From the NCBI GenBank assembly GCA_016711875.1, contig JADJSD010000001.1:806001-870000 (forward strand): 64,000 nt of DNA, given 5' to 3'. Below the pieces are notes generated by a model. That model had not been told where the DNA came from, made no database searches, and saw nothing but the letters and a program-made list of their open reading frames with translations. The DNA is from Betaproteobacteria bacterium. Its GTDB lineage: Bacteria > Pseudomonadota > Gammaproteobacteria > Burkholderiales > Usitatibacteraceae. Positions 54,324-62,513 of this stretch are shown here, one piece after another. The position numbers and the translations under genes were made by a program. The number at the start of each line of letters is the position of its first letter. Positions within the stretch are counted from its first letter, which is position 1.

Positions 54324-54842
54324 GTGAAGGCCACGCGCCTCGTCGCCGCGGCCTGCTTCGCGCTCGCCGCGCAGGCCTTCGCGGCGCCGCCGCAGGCCCG
54401 GCTCGTTCCGGAAGGCGAGGCCATTCCGGACCAGCCGCTCTACGGGCTGTTCCACGACTACCGGAAATTCTCGGACTTCCAGGGCAAGCCGCTCATCATC
54501 AACGTGTGGGCGAGCTGGTGCGCGCCTTGCCGCGCGGAGATGGGCTCGCTCGACCGCATCGCCAAGCGGCACAACGGCAGGCAGTTCCACATCATCGGCA
54601 TCTCCACGGACGACTACCCCGGGAAGGCCACGGACTACCTCGTGCGCGCGGCGGTCTCGTTCGACAACTACATCGACAAGAACCTCCTGTGGGAGACGAT
54701 GCTGGGTGCCGAGCGCATCCCGCTCACCGTGCTCATCGACGCGAAGGGGCGGGTGGTGAAGCGCGTCTACGGCGCCAAGGCCTGGGACAGCCCGGAGATG
54801 GTCGCGGTCATCGAGAAATCGCTGGGCGTGAAGCTGCGCTGA
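54324..54842 (+). CDS. TlpA-family exported thiol-disulfide oxidoreductase
   Basis: The 172-residue protein has a signal peptide (LVAAACFALAAQAFA, cleavage before APP) and a thioredoxin fold with the redox motif C66-APC69 in WASWCAPCRAEM and the cis-proline in RIPLTVLID. TlpA/ResA proteins keep apocytochrome cysteines reduced or act on other periplasmic thiols; proximity to an exported cytochrome supports that role. The GTG start is 12 bp after the OB-fold gene, so the two are cotranscribed. Confidence 0.88.
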   Translation: MKATRLVAAACFALAAQAFAAPPQARLVPEGEAIPDQPLYGLFHDYRKFSDFQGKPLIINVWASWCAPCRAEMGSLDRIAKRHNGRQFHIIGISTDDYPGKATDYLVRAAVSFDNYIDKNLLWETMLGAERIPLTVLIDAKGRVVKRVYGAKAWDSPEMVAVIEKSLGVKLR

Positions 54843-54885
54843 CCGGAATTCCCCGGCTCGATCCGGAGACATTGCGCGCCGCAAC

Positions 54886-54913
54886 TTGATTTGCGCCGAA
54901 TCGGTGCTATGTT
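54886..54913 (+). promoter_or_regulatory. Sigma70-type promoter for the Tim44-like gene
   Basis: TTGATT (54886-54891) and TATGTT (54908-54913) are separated by 16 bp. The predicted start lies about 43 bases before the Tim44-like ATG. Confidence 0.5.
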
Positions 54914-54962
54914 GCCGGTCCACGGCCCGTTTCGAGGCCGCCCCTCCATCGGAATCCGCAAT

Positions 54963-55925
54963 ATGAAAAACGCCCTCCTGATCGCCCTCGTCGCCCTCGG
55001 ACTCGCCGCTTTCGATGCGGATGCCGCCAGGCGCATGGGAGGCGGCAGCAACCTCGGCAAGCAGCGCCCGGCCCCCATGCAGAAGGAAGCCGCGCCCGCC
55101 GCCGCTCCCGCGACGCCCGCCGCGCCCGCGCAAGGCGCCTCCGCCGCCAAGCCCGCCTCGCCTGCCGCCGGGGCCGCGGGTGCGGCCGCCAAGCCCTCGT
55201 TCATGCAGCGCTGGGGCGGCATGCTGGCCGGCCTCGCCATCGGCGCGGCGCTCATGAGCCTCTTCGGCGGCGGCGCGTTCGGCGCGATCATGACCACGCT
55301 GCTGATCGGCCTCGCCATCGCCGCGGCCGTCATGTTCGCGCTGCGCTTCTTCGCCTCGCGCGGCAAGCCGGCGCCGCAAGCCGCGACACCGCAAGGACAG
55401 CCCATGGCCTTCGAGCGCGCCGCGCAGGATGAGCCGGCCGCTTCGCCCGCGCCCACCGCCTCGGGCCGCCCGCGTATCGAGATCGGCAGCGCCCTCACGG
55501 GCAGCGTCTCCAAGGCCGAAGTGGAAGCCGCGCCCGCCCCGCAGGCCGCCGGCATCCCGGGTTTCGAGAAGGAGCCGTTCCTGCGCGTCGCCAAGACGTC
55601 GTTCATCCGCCTGCAGGCCGCCAACGATGCCGGCGACCTGGACGACATCCGAGACTTCACCACGCCCGAGCTCTACGCCGAGATCGCGATGCAGGTGAAG
55701 GAACGGCAGGAGCCGCAGAAGACCGAGGTGGTCTCCGTGAACGCGAGCCTCTACGACGCCGTCGTCGAGGACGGCTGGGAAATTGCGAGCGTGCGCTTCA
55801 CCGGCCTCATCCGCGAGGAAGCGGGCGCGAACCCCGTGCCGTACGACGAGCTGTGGCACGTGCGCAAGAAGGCCGGCGATGCGAAGGCCTCGTGGCTCAT
55901 CATGGGGATCCAGCAGGTCGAGTAG
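54963..55925 (+). CDS. Tim44-like domain membrane protein
   Basis: The 320-residue protein has a signal peptide or N-terminal anchor (LLIALVALGLAAFDADA) and an Ala/Pro-rich linker. A glycine-rich double membrane segment (about 80-125: AGLAIGAALMSLFGGGAFG, then LLIGLAIAAAVMFALRFF) precedes a second linker and a C-terminal Tim44-like domain (about 200-318). The last has FLRVAKTSFIRLQAANDAGDLDDIRDF, then VRFTGLIRE and DELWHVRK. Bacterial Tim44-like proteins are common in betaproteobacteria but their function is not settled; association with the inner membrane is likely. Confidence 0.85.
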   Translation: MKNALLIALVALGLAAFDADAARRMGGGSNLGKQRPAPMQKEAAPAAAPATPAAPAQGASAAKPASPAAGAAGAAAKPSFMQRWGGMLAGLAIGAALMSLFGGGAFGAIMTTLLIGLAIAAAVMFALRFFASRGKPAPQAATPQGQPMAFERAAQDEPAASPAPTASGRPRIEIGSALTGSVSKAEVEAAPAPQAAGIPGFEKEPFLRVAKTSFIRLQAANDAGDLDDIRDFTTPELYAEIAMQVKERQEPQKTEVVSVNASLYDAVVEDGWEIASVRFTGLIREEAGANPVPYDELWHVRKKAGDAKASWLIMGIQQVE

Positions 55926-55928
55926 CGA

Positions 55929-55949
55929 CGAAGGGGACAGTCCCCTTCG
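55929..55949. repeat. Short palindrome CGAAGGGGAC-A-GTCCCCTTCG
   Basis: Perfect 10-bp arms around a single base, 3 bp after the Tim44-like stop and between two convergent genes. It could act as a hairpin terminator; the same unit occurs inside the uup gene at 56272-56286. Confidence 0.8.
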
Positions 55950-55973
55950 GGATTCGCCCGGAAAGCGGCAGCC

Positions 55974-57926
55974 CTAACCGGCTGCCGTTTTTTTCGCCTC
56001 GAGTTCCTCCCAGCGCGCCAGGAGCCGCGTGAGTTCCGCGTCGATGGCGTCGTGTCGCTCGGTCAGCTTGCGCGGATCGGCGGTGCCCGATGTGTAGGTC
56101 GCCGGGTCCGCGAGCTTCGCGGCCAGTTCCGCCTGCTCCTTCTCGAGCGACTCCAGCGTGGCCGGCAGCGCGTCCAGCTCGCGCACCTCGTTGAAGGAGA
56201 GCTTCACGCGCTTGCGCGGCGCAGCCCCCTCCTTCGGGGACGGCCCCTTGCCGCCATCGGCGTTCGACGGGAGGGGACTGTCCCCTTCGGCCCTGGCCGC
56301 GCCGGCCGCCGCCTTCTCCAGCGCCGCGCTCGTGCGCCGCGCGCGTTCGCAATCCGACCACCCGCCCGCGTATTCCTTCCAGCGCCCCTCGCCCTCGAAG
56401 GCATAGGTCTGCGTGACGACGTTATCGAGGAAGGCCCGGTCGTGGCTCACCAGGAAGAGCGTGCCGTCGTAGTCCTGCAGCAGCGCCTCCAGCAGCTCCA
56501 GCGTCTCGATGTCGAGGTCGTTTGTGGGCTCGTCCAGCACCAGCACGTTGGCCGGGCGGGCGAAGAGGCGCGCCAGGAGCAGGCGGCTTCGCTCGCCGCC
56601 CGAAAGGGCCTTCACCGGCGCGTTGGCGCGTTCCGGGGGAAAGAGGAACTCGCCCAGGTAGCTGATGACGTGCTTGCGCCCGCCCCCCACCTCCACGAAA
56701 TCGCTGCCGGGCGAGATGGTGTTCGCGAGCGTCGCCTCCTCGTCGAGCACGGCGCGGAACTGGTCGAAGTACGCGACGGCGATCTTCGTGCCGAGCCGCA
56801 CGGTGCCCGCGTCGGGCTCGATCTCGCCCAGGATCAGCTTGAGGAGCGTCGACTTGCCGCAGCCGTTGGGGCCGACGAGGCCCACCTTGTCGCCGCGCAT
56901 GAGGCGCGCGGAGAAATCCGCGACGACGCGCTTGTCGCCGTATAGCTTGTCGACGTGCTCGAGTTCCGCGACGAGCTTGCCGGAGCGCTCGCCGGTCGCG
57001 AGCGTGAGGTCCACGTTGCCCGCCCGGTTCCGCCGCGCCGCCCGTTCGAGGCGCAGCTGTTCGAGGCGCCGCACGCGGCCCTCGTTCCGCGTGCGCCGTG
57101 CCTCCACGCCCTTGCGGATCCACGCCTCCTCCTGCGCGAGCACCTTGTCGGCCTTGCGGTTCACCACCGCCTCGACCGCGAGTTGCTCGGCCTTCTGCGT
57201 TTCATACGCCGCGAAATTGCCGGGGTAGTCGCCCAGGCGACCGCGGTCCAGCTCGACGATGCGCGTGGCGACGCGGTCGAGGAAGCGCCGGTCGTGCGTG
57301 ACGAAAAGCGCCGCGCCCCCGAAGGCGAGGAGCAGCGACTCGAGCCATTCGATGCCGGCGATGTCCAGGTGGTTGGTCGGCTCGTCGAGCAGGAGCAGGT
57401 CCGGGTCCTGCACGAGGGCGCGCGCGAGGGCGACGCGCTTCTTCATGCCGCCGGAGAGCGAGGCGACGGGGACATCGGGCGGCAGGCCCAGCCGGTCGAT
57501 GGCGGCGTCCACGCGATGCGCGAGCGTCCAGCCGCCGGCGGCCTCGAGCGCCTCCTGGTGCTTCTGCAGTTTTGCGAGCGCCTCGTCGTCCGCGTGCACC
57601 TCGAGGGCATGCGCGGCCTCGTGATACGCGACGAGCAGTCGCGCTGCCGCGCCGACCCCCTCGGCCACCGCCTCGAAGACGGTCTTGCCCTCGGGAAACG
57701 ACGGTTCCTGCGAGACGGCCGCGAGGCGCGCACCGGGCGAGAGCCGCACGATGCCGTCATCGGGCTTCGCGAGCCCTTCGACGATCTTGAGCAGGCTCGA
57801 CTTGCCCGTGCCGTTGCGGCCGATGAGTCCCACGCGCTCGCCGGGCTCGAGCACGAGGCTCGCGTGGTCGAGCAGGGGATGGTGCCCGAAGGCGAGGCAG
57901 AGCTGGTCGAGCTGGAGGAGGGGCAC
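55974..57926 (-). CDS. uup: ABC-F ATPase Uup
   Basis: The 650-residue soluble protein has two ABC ATPase cassettes. Walker A sites are GRNGTGKSS and GPNGCGKST, signatures are LSGGMKKRVALARAL and LSGGERSRLLLARLF, and Walker B motifs end in LDEPTNHLD and LDEPTNDLD. A linker between the cassettes and a C-terminal coiled-coil (about 570-640), typical of Uup, complete it. ABC-F proteins act on ribosomes or, for Uup, in limiting transposon excision. The GTG at 57926 starts VPLLQLDQLCLAFG in register with the family; a TTG at 57947 is possible. The linker before the coiled-coil is partly encoded by palindromic repeat units. Confidence 0.9.
   Translation of the reverse strand: MPLLQLDQLCLAFGHHPLLDHASLVLEPGERVGLIGRNGTGKSSLLKIVEGLAKPDDGIVRLSPGARLAAVSQEPSFPEGKTVFEAVAEGVGAAARLLVAYHEAAHALEVHADDEALAKLQKHQEALEAAGGWTLAHRVDAAIDRLGLPPDVPVASLSGGMKKRVALARALVQDPDLLLLDEPTNHLDIAGIEWLESLLLAFGGAALFVTHDRRFLDRVATRIVELDRGRLGDYPGNFAAYETQKAEQLAVEAVVNRKADKVLAQEEAWIRKGVEARRTRNEGRVRRLEQLRLERAARRNRAGNVDLTLATGERSGKLVAELEHVDKLYGDKRVVADFSARLMRGDKVGLVGPNGCGKSTLLKLILGEIEPDAGTVRLGTKIAVAYFDQFRAVLDEEATLANTISPGSDFVEVGGGRKHVISYLGEFLFPPERANAPVKALSGGERSRLLLARLFARPANVLVLDEPTNDLDIETLELLEALLQDYDGTLFLVSHDRAFLDNVVTQTYAFEGEGRWKEYAGGWSDCERARRTSAALEKAAAGAARAEGDSPLPSNADGGKGPSPKEGAAPRKRVKLSFNEVRELDALPATLESLEKEQAELAAKLADPATYTSGTADPRKLTERHDAIDAELTRLLARWEELEAKKTAAG
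56222..56290. repeat. Two GGGGAC/GTCCCC repeat units inside uup
   Basis: AGGGGAC-T-GTCCCCT (56272-56286) is a 7-bp-arm palindrome, and a degenerate copy (TTCGGGGACGGCCCCTTG) lies about 35 bp away. They are in frame in the linker that precedes the C-terminal coiled-coil and encode EGDSPLPS and GKGPSPKEG. The unit is the same as at 55929-55949. Confidence 0.7.
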
Positions 57927-58003
57927 TTCGGAAGGACCGGGGAACAAAGAAGGATTGTCTCATCCGCGACGAATTCGATGCGACCCGCGAGGGTGGCGCG
58001 GGC

Positions 58004-58009
58004 TAGAAT
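58004..58009 (+). promoter_or_regulatory. Possible -10 box (TAGAAT), near-leaderless chaA
   Basis: TAGAAT ends 6 bases before the chaA ATG at 58016. If it is the -10 element, transcription would start at or within a base or two of the start codon, giving a leaderless message. No -35 is apparent. Confidence 0.4.
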
Positions 58010-58015
58010 CGGCCC

Positions 58016-59083
58016 ATGACCCTCTGGACCTGGCTCGTGCCCCTCGCGGGCGTTTCGACCCTCGGCGCGGCCATCGCGCTAGGAACGAGCACGCTCATCG
58101 CCGTCCTGGCCACACTCGGGCTCGTCGGCTCCGTGTTCGCCGCCGTGCACCATGCCGAGGTGGTGGCCCACCGCGTGGGCGAGCCGTTCGGCACCCTGGT
58201 CCTCGCGCTCGCGGTGACGGTGATCGAGGCGTCGCTCATCCTGTCGATGGTCATCGCCGGCGGCATCGAGCAGGCGGCGGTGCCGCGCGACACGATCTAC
58301 GCCGCGCTCATGATCATCTGCAACGGCGTGGTGGGCGTGTGCCTGCTGGTGGGCGGCTGGCACCACCGCGAGCAAAGCTTCCGCGTCGAGGGCGCCAACT
58401 CCGGCCTGGCCGCCCTCATTCCCATGGCGGCGCTCACGCTCGTACTGCCCGCCTTCACCACGACCACGCCGGGCGGCACGTACAGCAATTCGCAGCTCAT
58501 CTTCGCGGCTGTCGCCTCACTCGCGCTCTGGGCCGTGTTCGTGTTCGTCCAGACCGTGCGCCACCGCGACTACTTTCTGCCGGCGGTGAACACCGACGAC
58601 CCGGATGTCCACGCGGCCCCGCCCACCAACGCGATGGCGTGGGCGAGCTTCGGGCTGCTGATGGTCGCGCTCGTGGCCGTAGTCGGCCTCGCGAAGGTGC
58701 TCTCCCCGTCGATCGAGCGGGGCGTGGCGGCCGCCGGGGCGCCCAAGGCCGTGATCGGCATCGCCATCGCGCTCATCGTGCTGCTGCCGGAGACCTGGGC
58801 CGCGGTGCGCGCCGCCCGTGCCAACCGCCTGCAGACCAGCATGAACCTCGCCATCGGGTCGGCGCTGGCGAGCATCGGGCTCACCATCCCCGTCGTCGCC
58901 ATCGCGGCCGTGATCCTCGACATCCCGCTGGTGCTCGGGCTCGACGCGCTGGGCATCGCGATGCTCGTCCTCACCTTCCTCGTGAGCACCGTCACGCTCG
59001 CCACCGGCCGCACGCACCTCATGCAGGGCGCCGTGCACCTCGTGATCTTCGCGGCGTTCCTTTTCCTCGCCCTGGTGCCCTGA
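58016..59083 (+). CDS. chaA: ChaA-type Ca2+(Na+/K+)/H+ antiporter
   Basis: The 355-residue inner-membrane protein of the cation/Ca2+ exchanger family has about eleven helices. It carries the first alpha-repeat in HHAEVVAHRVGEPFGTLVLA followed by VTVIEASLI, and a second in IGIAIALIVLLPETWAAVRAA with the matching acidic residue. The first motif is specific to ChaA, which exports calcium, sodium or potassium at alkaline pH. No ribosome-binding site is visible, consistent with a leaderless start. It converges with the cyclase gene across 3 bp. Confidence 0.88.
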   Translation: MTLWTWLVPLAGVSTLGAAIALGTSTLIAVLATLGLVGSVFAAVHHAEVVAHRVGEPFGTLVLALAVTVIEASLILSMVIAGGIEQAAVPRDTIYAALMIICNGVVGVCLLVGGWHHREQSFRVEGANSGLAALIPMAALTLVLPAFTTTTPGGTYSNSQLIFAAVASLALWAVFVFVQTVRHRDYFLPAVNTDDPDVHAAPPTNAMAWASFGLLMVALVAVVGLAKVLSPSIERGVAAAGAPKAVIGIAIALIVLLPETWAAVRAARANRLQTSMNLAIGSALASIGLTIPVVAIAAVILDIPLVLGLDALGIAMLVLTFLVSTVTLATGRTHLMQGAVHLVIFAAFLFLALVP

Positions 59084-59086
59084 GGC

Positions 59087-60946
59087 TCAGGCCCGCTCGA
59101 CGTGGTAGAGCGCCATCTGCCCGGCGCCTTTCGCGAGCGGCAGGCGACCCACGTAGCGCAGGTTGAGGTCGTCGGCCCCGCTCGCCGCGGCAACCGCGGC
59201 GAAAGCGGCACTCGCGTAGACCTGCCCCGGCGGCGTGATCGGCTCGATGCGCGCCGCGCGGCTCGTGTGCGGCCCGGTGAAGAGCGCGCCTTCCGTCACG
59301 GGATCGCGGCCGCAGTACACCGGCCCCGCGTGCAGGGCGATGCGCAGGTCGAATTCCTCCGGCAGGCCCAGGGACGCCCAGTCGCGCACGCTCGCGAGCT
59401 CGTTCAGCTCCAGCGCGTAGCGCGCGGCATCGGGCGCGTTCCGGAAGACGAGGTAGAGCCCGTCGCCCGCCGTCTCCACGTGCTCGAAGCGGTGCTTCGT
59501 CTGGCGGTTGAGCCTCGCCACGGCGCCCAGGAACTTCTCGACGTAGCGCGGGATCTGGTCCTCGGTGAGCCGGCTGTAGCCCACGGCGTCGGCAAAGAGC
59601 AGGCTTCTCATCTCGTGCCGAAGTCCGGCGGCAAGCGTCGGAGGCACGGGCGCTTCGGAAACGGTTCCCGCCGAATCGCCGCGCAGGCGCGCGAGATCGA
59701 CCTCGTGCCGCGCGATGCCGAGCCCGGACCAGAGGCTCGCGGCCGAACCGGCTCCGCCGGCCGCGCCGGCCGCGCCCGGGTCCAGCACCGCCAGCGCTTC
59801 GAGACTCGAGCCGAGCGCCTGCGCGCGCAGTCGCCCCATGCCGGTGAGCAGGAGATTCGCGTATTCGTACGTGGCCGCGCTGCCGCTCGCGTAATGGTCG
59901 CTCGCGACGGTGACGCTCGAGGCGGCCGCAAGGGCCGCATCCAGGCGCACTCCCCACGATCCGCCCGCGAACTCGACGCTTTCCCGGCGAAAATCGGCCG
60001 CGGGAAAGGGCAGCACGACATGGGTCTCGCCGCCCATCTCCCGCACGAGTTCCAGGCACAGGAGGTCCGCGCCGCAGGCCGCCGACCCGTAGGCGGCCGC
60101 CGGGCCGATGGCGGCGATGCGTTCGCGCAGCGCCTCGCGCACCGCGGGCTCGAGCGTTGCCGGGAATCGTGCGCGGGGCCGGTCCGCCCGGTCGATCATG
60201 TGCCCCGAGAAAACGATGACGGGCGGCGGGGATAGCGCGGCGGTGACCTCGTCGGCATCCAGGCCCAGGTGCTCGGCGAGGAAGCGGGCCTGCCGCCGGG
60301 TGCTGCCCAGGTCCCCGTAGCGCCCGTCGGCGAGCCCCGCGGCCGCCTCGTAGTGGGCACGCGCGGATTCGCGATCGCCCAGCACGAGCGCCGTCTCGCC
60401 CAGCGTCGCCTCGCGCCAGTAGGCCGCCGCGCCCTCGCCGGGATCGGACCGTTCGGCGATCCCGTGCACCTGCATCGCGATCTCCCGGGAGCGGTCGGAC
60501 CTGCCGAGCAGCACCGCCATGGTGGCGGCGTTCACGCCCGCGTAGATCGCGCCGTCGTCGGCCGCCGATCGCCGGGCATTCTCGTAGGCGCGTTCGTACA
60601 GGCCGAAGGCCCGCGTGAAGTGGGCGATGCGCGCGGCGCCTGCGGGTTCGCGCAGGCCGAGGTCCTTGGCGGTGCGCGCCAGCATGCCGAGCGTCTCGGC
60701 GTCGCCGTGCCCCTCGGCCTCGAGCGCCGAGAAGACGCCGTGGGCGCGGGCGACGTCGCCGGCGCGGGCGAGCGCGAGGCCCTGCAACTGGCGAAGGCGC
60801 ACGTGGCCTGGAGAGCGCGCCAGCGAACTCTGGGCCAGGTCGTACGCGAGGAGGGGATCGCCGCGATCGAGGTGCGCCTGGACGCCCGAAACCGCCTTCC
60901 CGGCCAGGGCGGCAGCGGGATCGGGGGCGGGCGTCGGGTCGGTCAT
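59087..60946 (-). CDS. TPR-S / SLOG / class III nucleotide cyclase protein
   Basis: The 619-residue cytoplasmic protein has three parts. A helical-repeat N-terminal region (about 20-235) fits the TPR-S (DUF4071-type) module. A SLOG-like Rossmann domain (about 240-400) shows VIVFSGHMIDRADRPRARFP, GSAACGADLLCLELVREMGG and HVVLPFPAADF. The C-terminal class III cyclase domain (about 445-615) has the metal aspartates in LLFADAVGYSRL and ETAGDGLYLVF. The usual transition-state asparagine is replaced by Ser in GPHTSRAARIEPI. TPR-S and SLOG modules are typical of nucleotide-signal conflict systems. It is divergent from a SIR2/TIR gene. The ATG at 60946 has GGAAG upstream; whether it makes cAMP, cGMP or another nucleotide is unknown. 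Confidence 0.85.
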   Translation of the reverse strand: MTDPTPAPDPAAALAGKAVSGVQAHLDRGDPLLAYDLAQSSLARSPGHVRLRQLQGLALARAGDVARAHGVFSALEAEGHGDAETLGMLARTAKDLGLREPAGAARIAHFTRAFGLYERAYENARRSAADDGAIYAGVNAATMAVLLGRSDRSREIAMQVHGIAERSDPGEGAAAYWREATLGETALVLGDRESARAHYEAAAGLADGRYGDLGSTRRQARFLAEHLGLDADEVTAALSPPPVIVFSGHMIDRADRPRARFPATLEPAVREALRERIAAIGPAAAYGSAACGADLLCLELVREMGGETHVVLPFPAADFRRESVEFAGGSWGVRLDAALAAASSVTVASDHYASGSAATYEYANLLLTGMGRLRAQALGSSLEALAVLDPGAAGAAGGAGSAASLWSGLGIARHEVDLARLRGDSAGTVSEAPVPPTLAAGLRHEMRSLLFADAVGYSRLTEDQIPRYVEKFLGAVARLNRQTKHRFEHVETAGDGLYLVFRNAPDAARYALELNELASVRDWASLGLPEEFDLRIALHAGPVYCGRDPVTEGALFTGPHTSRAARIEPITPPGQVYASAAFAAVAAASGADDLNLRYVGRLPLAKGAGQMALYHVERA

Positions 60947-61028
60947 GGCGGCTTCCGGTCCCCGCGGAAATCCGGGGGCTGCACGGATCATAGTCCCGCT
61001 ATCCAACGGCCGGCTATTAGCCTAATCT

Positions 61029-61053
61029 GTCACGCGCCGTGACGGGCCGTGAC
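61029..61053. promoter_or_regulatory. Operator-like repeats in the divergent cyclase/SIR2-TIR gap
   Basis: GTCACG and CGTGAC form an inverted repeat with a 3-bp spacer (61029-61043), and CGTGAC is repeated 10 bp further on (61048-61053). Three half-sites one helical turn apart in a 172-bp divergent gap are consistent with binding by a dimeric regulator. Confidence 0.45.
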
Positions 61054-61118
61054 GAGGGAGAGCGCCACTTGTTCGTTTCAACCGCATGCCGTCGTACCGC
61101 CATGCCCCGGAGGGGTGC

Positions 61119-62513
61119 ATGAGCAGCGTCCTTCCGTTCGAATCCGCCCCGCGCCTCGACGAGGACGCCTGGGACGACCTCCTCAACTTCATCGAGGAAA
61201 AGCGCGTCATCCCCATCGTGGGCCCGGAACTGCTCACGGTGGAGACCGAGAACGGCCCCCGCCTCCTTTACGAGTGGATGGCGGAAAAGCTCGCGGCCAA
61301 GCTGGGCGTCGACACCTCGCGCCTGCCCTCGCCCCTCACGCTGAACGACGTCGTCTGCTGGTTCCTCGCCACGCGCGGCCGGCGCGAGGACACCTATACG
61401 CGCATGCGCAGCATCCTGCGCGAGACGACATTCGCGCCCCCGAAGGCGCTGCGCCAGCTCGCGCAGATCACCGACTTCGACCTCTTCATCACGACGACTT
61501 TCGATTCGCTCCTCGAGAACGCCATCAACGCCGAGCGCTTCGGCGGCGCGGCCACGGCGGACGTGATCGGCTACGCGCCCAACCGCGTGGCGGACCTGCC
61601 GAGCGAGCGCGAGCACCTGCAGCGCCCCGCCGTCTACCACCTGCTGGGCCGCTGCTCCGCCTCGCCCACCTACGTGATCTCGGACGAGGACATGCTGGAG
61701 TTCGTCTGCGCCCTGCAGAGCGAGCACCTCACGCCGGAGAAGCTCTTCTACGAGCTCGAGCACAACCACCTGCTCATCATCGGCAGCAGCTTCTCGAACT
61801 GGCTGGCGCGCCTGTTCCTGCGCATGGCCAAGCGAAAGCGCCTCTCGGACCCGCGCGACGTGGGCGAGGTGCTGGCCGACGACCACACCGACGGCGACGA
61901 TCGCCTGATGGCCTTCCTCCAGCAGGTGAGCGTGAGGACGCGCGTCTACACGGGCGCCGCGCAGTTCGTGGACGAGCTGCACCGCCGCTGGACGGCGCGC
62001 AGGAAGCCCGCGGACGTGATCTCGCTGGGCGCCGCGCCGAATCGCGTCATGCCGCCCGAGCGCGAGATGCCCGAGAACGCCGTCTTCATCAGCTATGCCC
62101 GCGAAGACCTCGCCGCGGTGCAGAAGCTGAAGGCGGGCTTCGACGCCGCCGGCATCAAGACCTGGTTCGACATGGAGCGGCTCGAGGGCGGCGACGACTA
62201 CGACCTCAAGATCCGCAAGAACATCGCGCGCTGCTCGTACTTCATCCCCGTCGTGTCGGCCAACACGGACCGGCGCCTCGAGGCCTACTTCCGGCGCGAG
62301 TGGAGCTACGCCATCGACCGCACGCGAAACATGGCCGACGACGCCCTCTTCCTGCTGCCGGTTTGCGTGGACGGCACGAACCCGCAGGCCGCGCGCGTGC
62401 CGGACAAGTTCAAGGCGGTTCACATCACGCAGCTGCCGGGCGGCGAGCCCACGGCCGAATTCACCGGGCGCCTGCGCTCGCTCTTCGCCGAGCGCGGCCG
62501 GGACGAGGCATGA
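61119..62513 (+). CDS. SIR2-like/TIR domain protein (predicted immune effector)
   Basis: The 464-residue protein has an N-terminal SIR2-like domain (about 15-290). FIEEKRVIPIVGPELL is the nucleotide-binding start, ITTTFDSLLE (124-133) takes the place of the TTNYD motif, and AVYHLLGRCS carries the conserved histidine. A C-terminal TIR domain (about 320-460) starts NAVFISYAREDL and includes WFDMERLEGGDDY and YFRREWSYAID. Both domains are known NAD-processing modules in bacterial immunity. The catalytic Asn of the SIR2 motif is Thr here, so that domain may only bind NAD or a signal while TIR is the effector. The ATG at 61119 has GGAGG five bases upstream. It overlaps the STAND ATPase gene by 4 bp. 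Confidence 0.85.
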   Translation: MSSVLPFESAPRLDEDAWDDLLNFIEEKRVIPIVGPELLTVETENGPRLLYEWMAEKLAAKLGVDTSRLPSPLTLNDVVCWFLATRGRREDTYTRMRSILRETTFAPPKALRQLAQITDFDLFITTTFDSLLENAINAERFGGAATADVIGYAPNRVADLPSEREHLQRPAVYHLLGRCSASPTYVISDEDMLEFVCALQSEHLTPEKLFYELEHNHLLIIGSSFSNWLARLFLRMAKRKRLSDPRDVGEVLADDHTDGDDRLMAFLQQVSVRTRVYTGAAQFVDELHRRWTARRKPADVISLGAAPNRVMPPEREMPENAVFISYAREDLAAVQKLKAGFDAAGIKTWFDMERLEGGDDYDLKIRKNIARCSYFIPVVSANTDRRLEAYFRREWSYAIDRTRNMADDALFLLPVCVDGTNPQAARVPDKFKAVHITQLPGGEPTAEFTGRLRSLFAERGRDEA

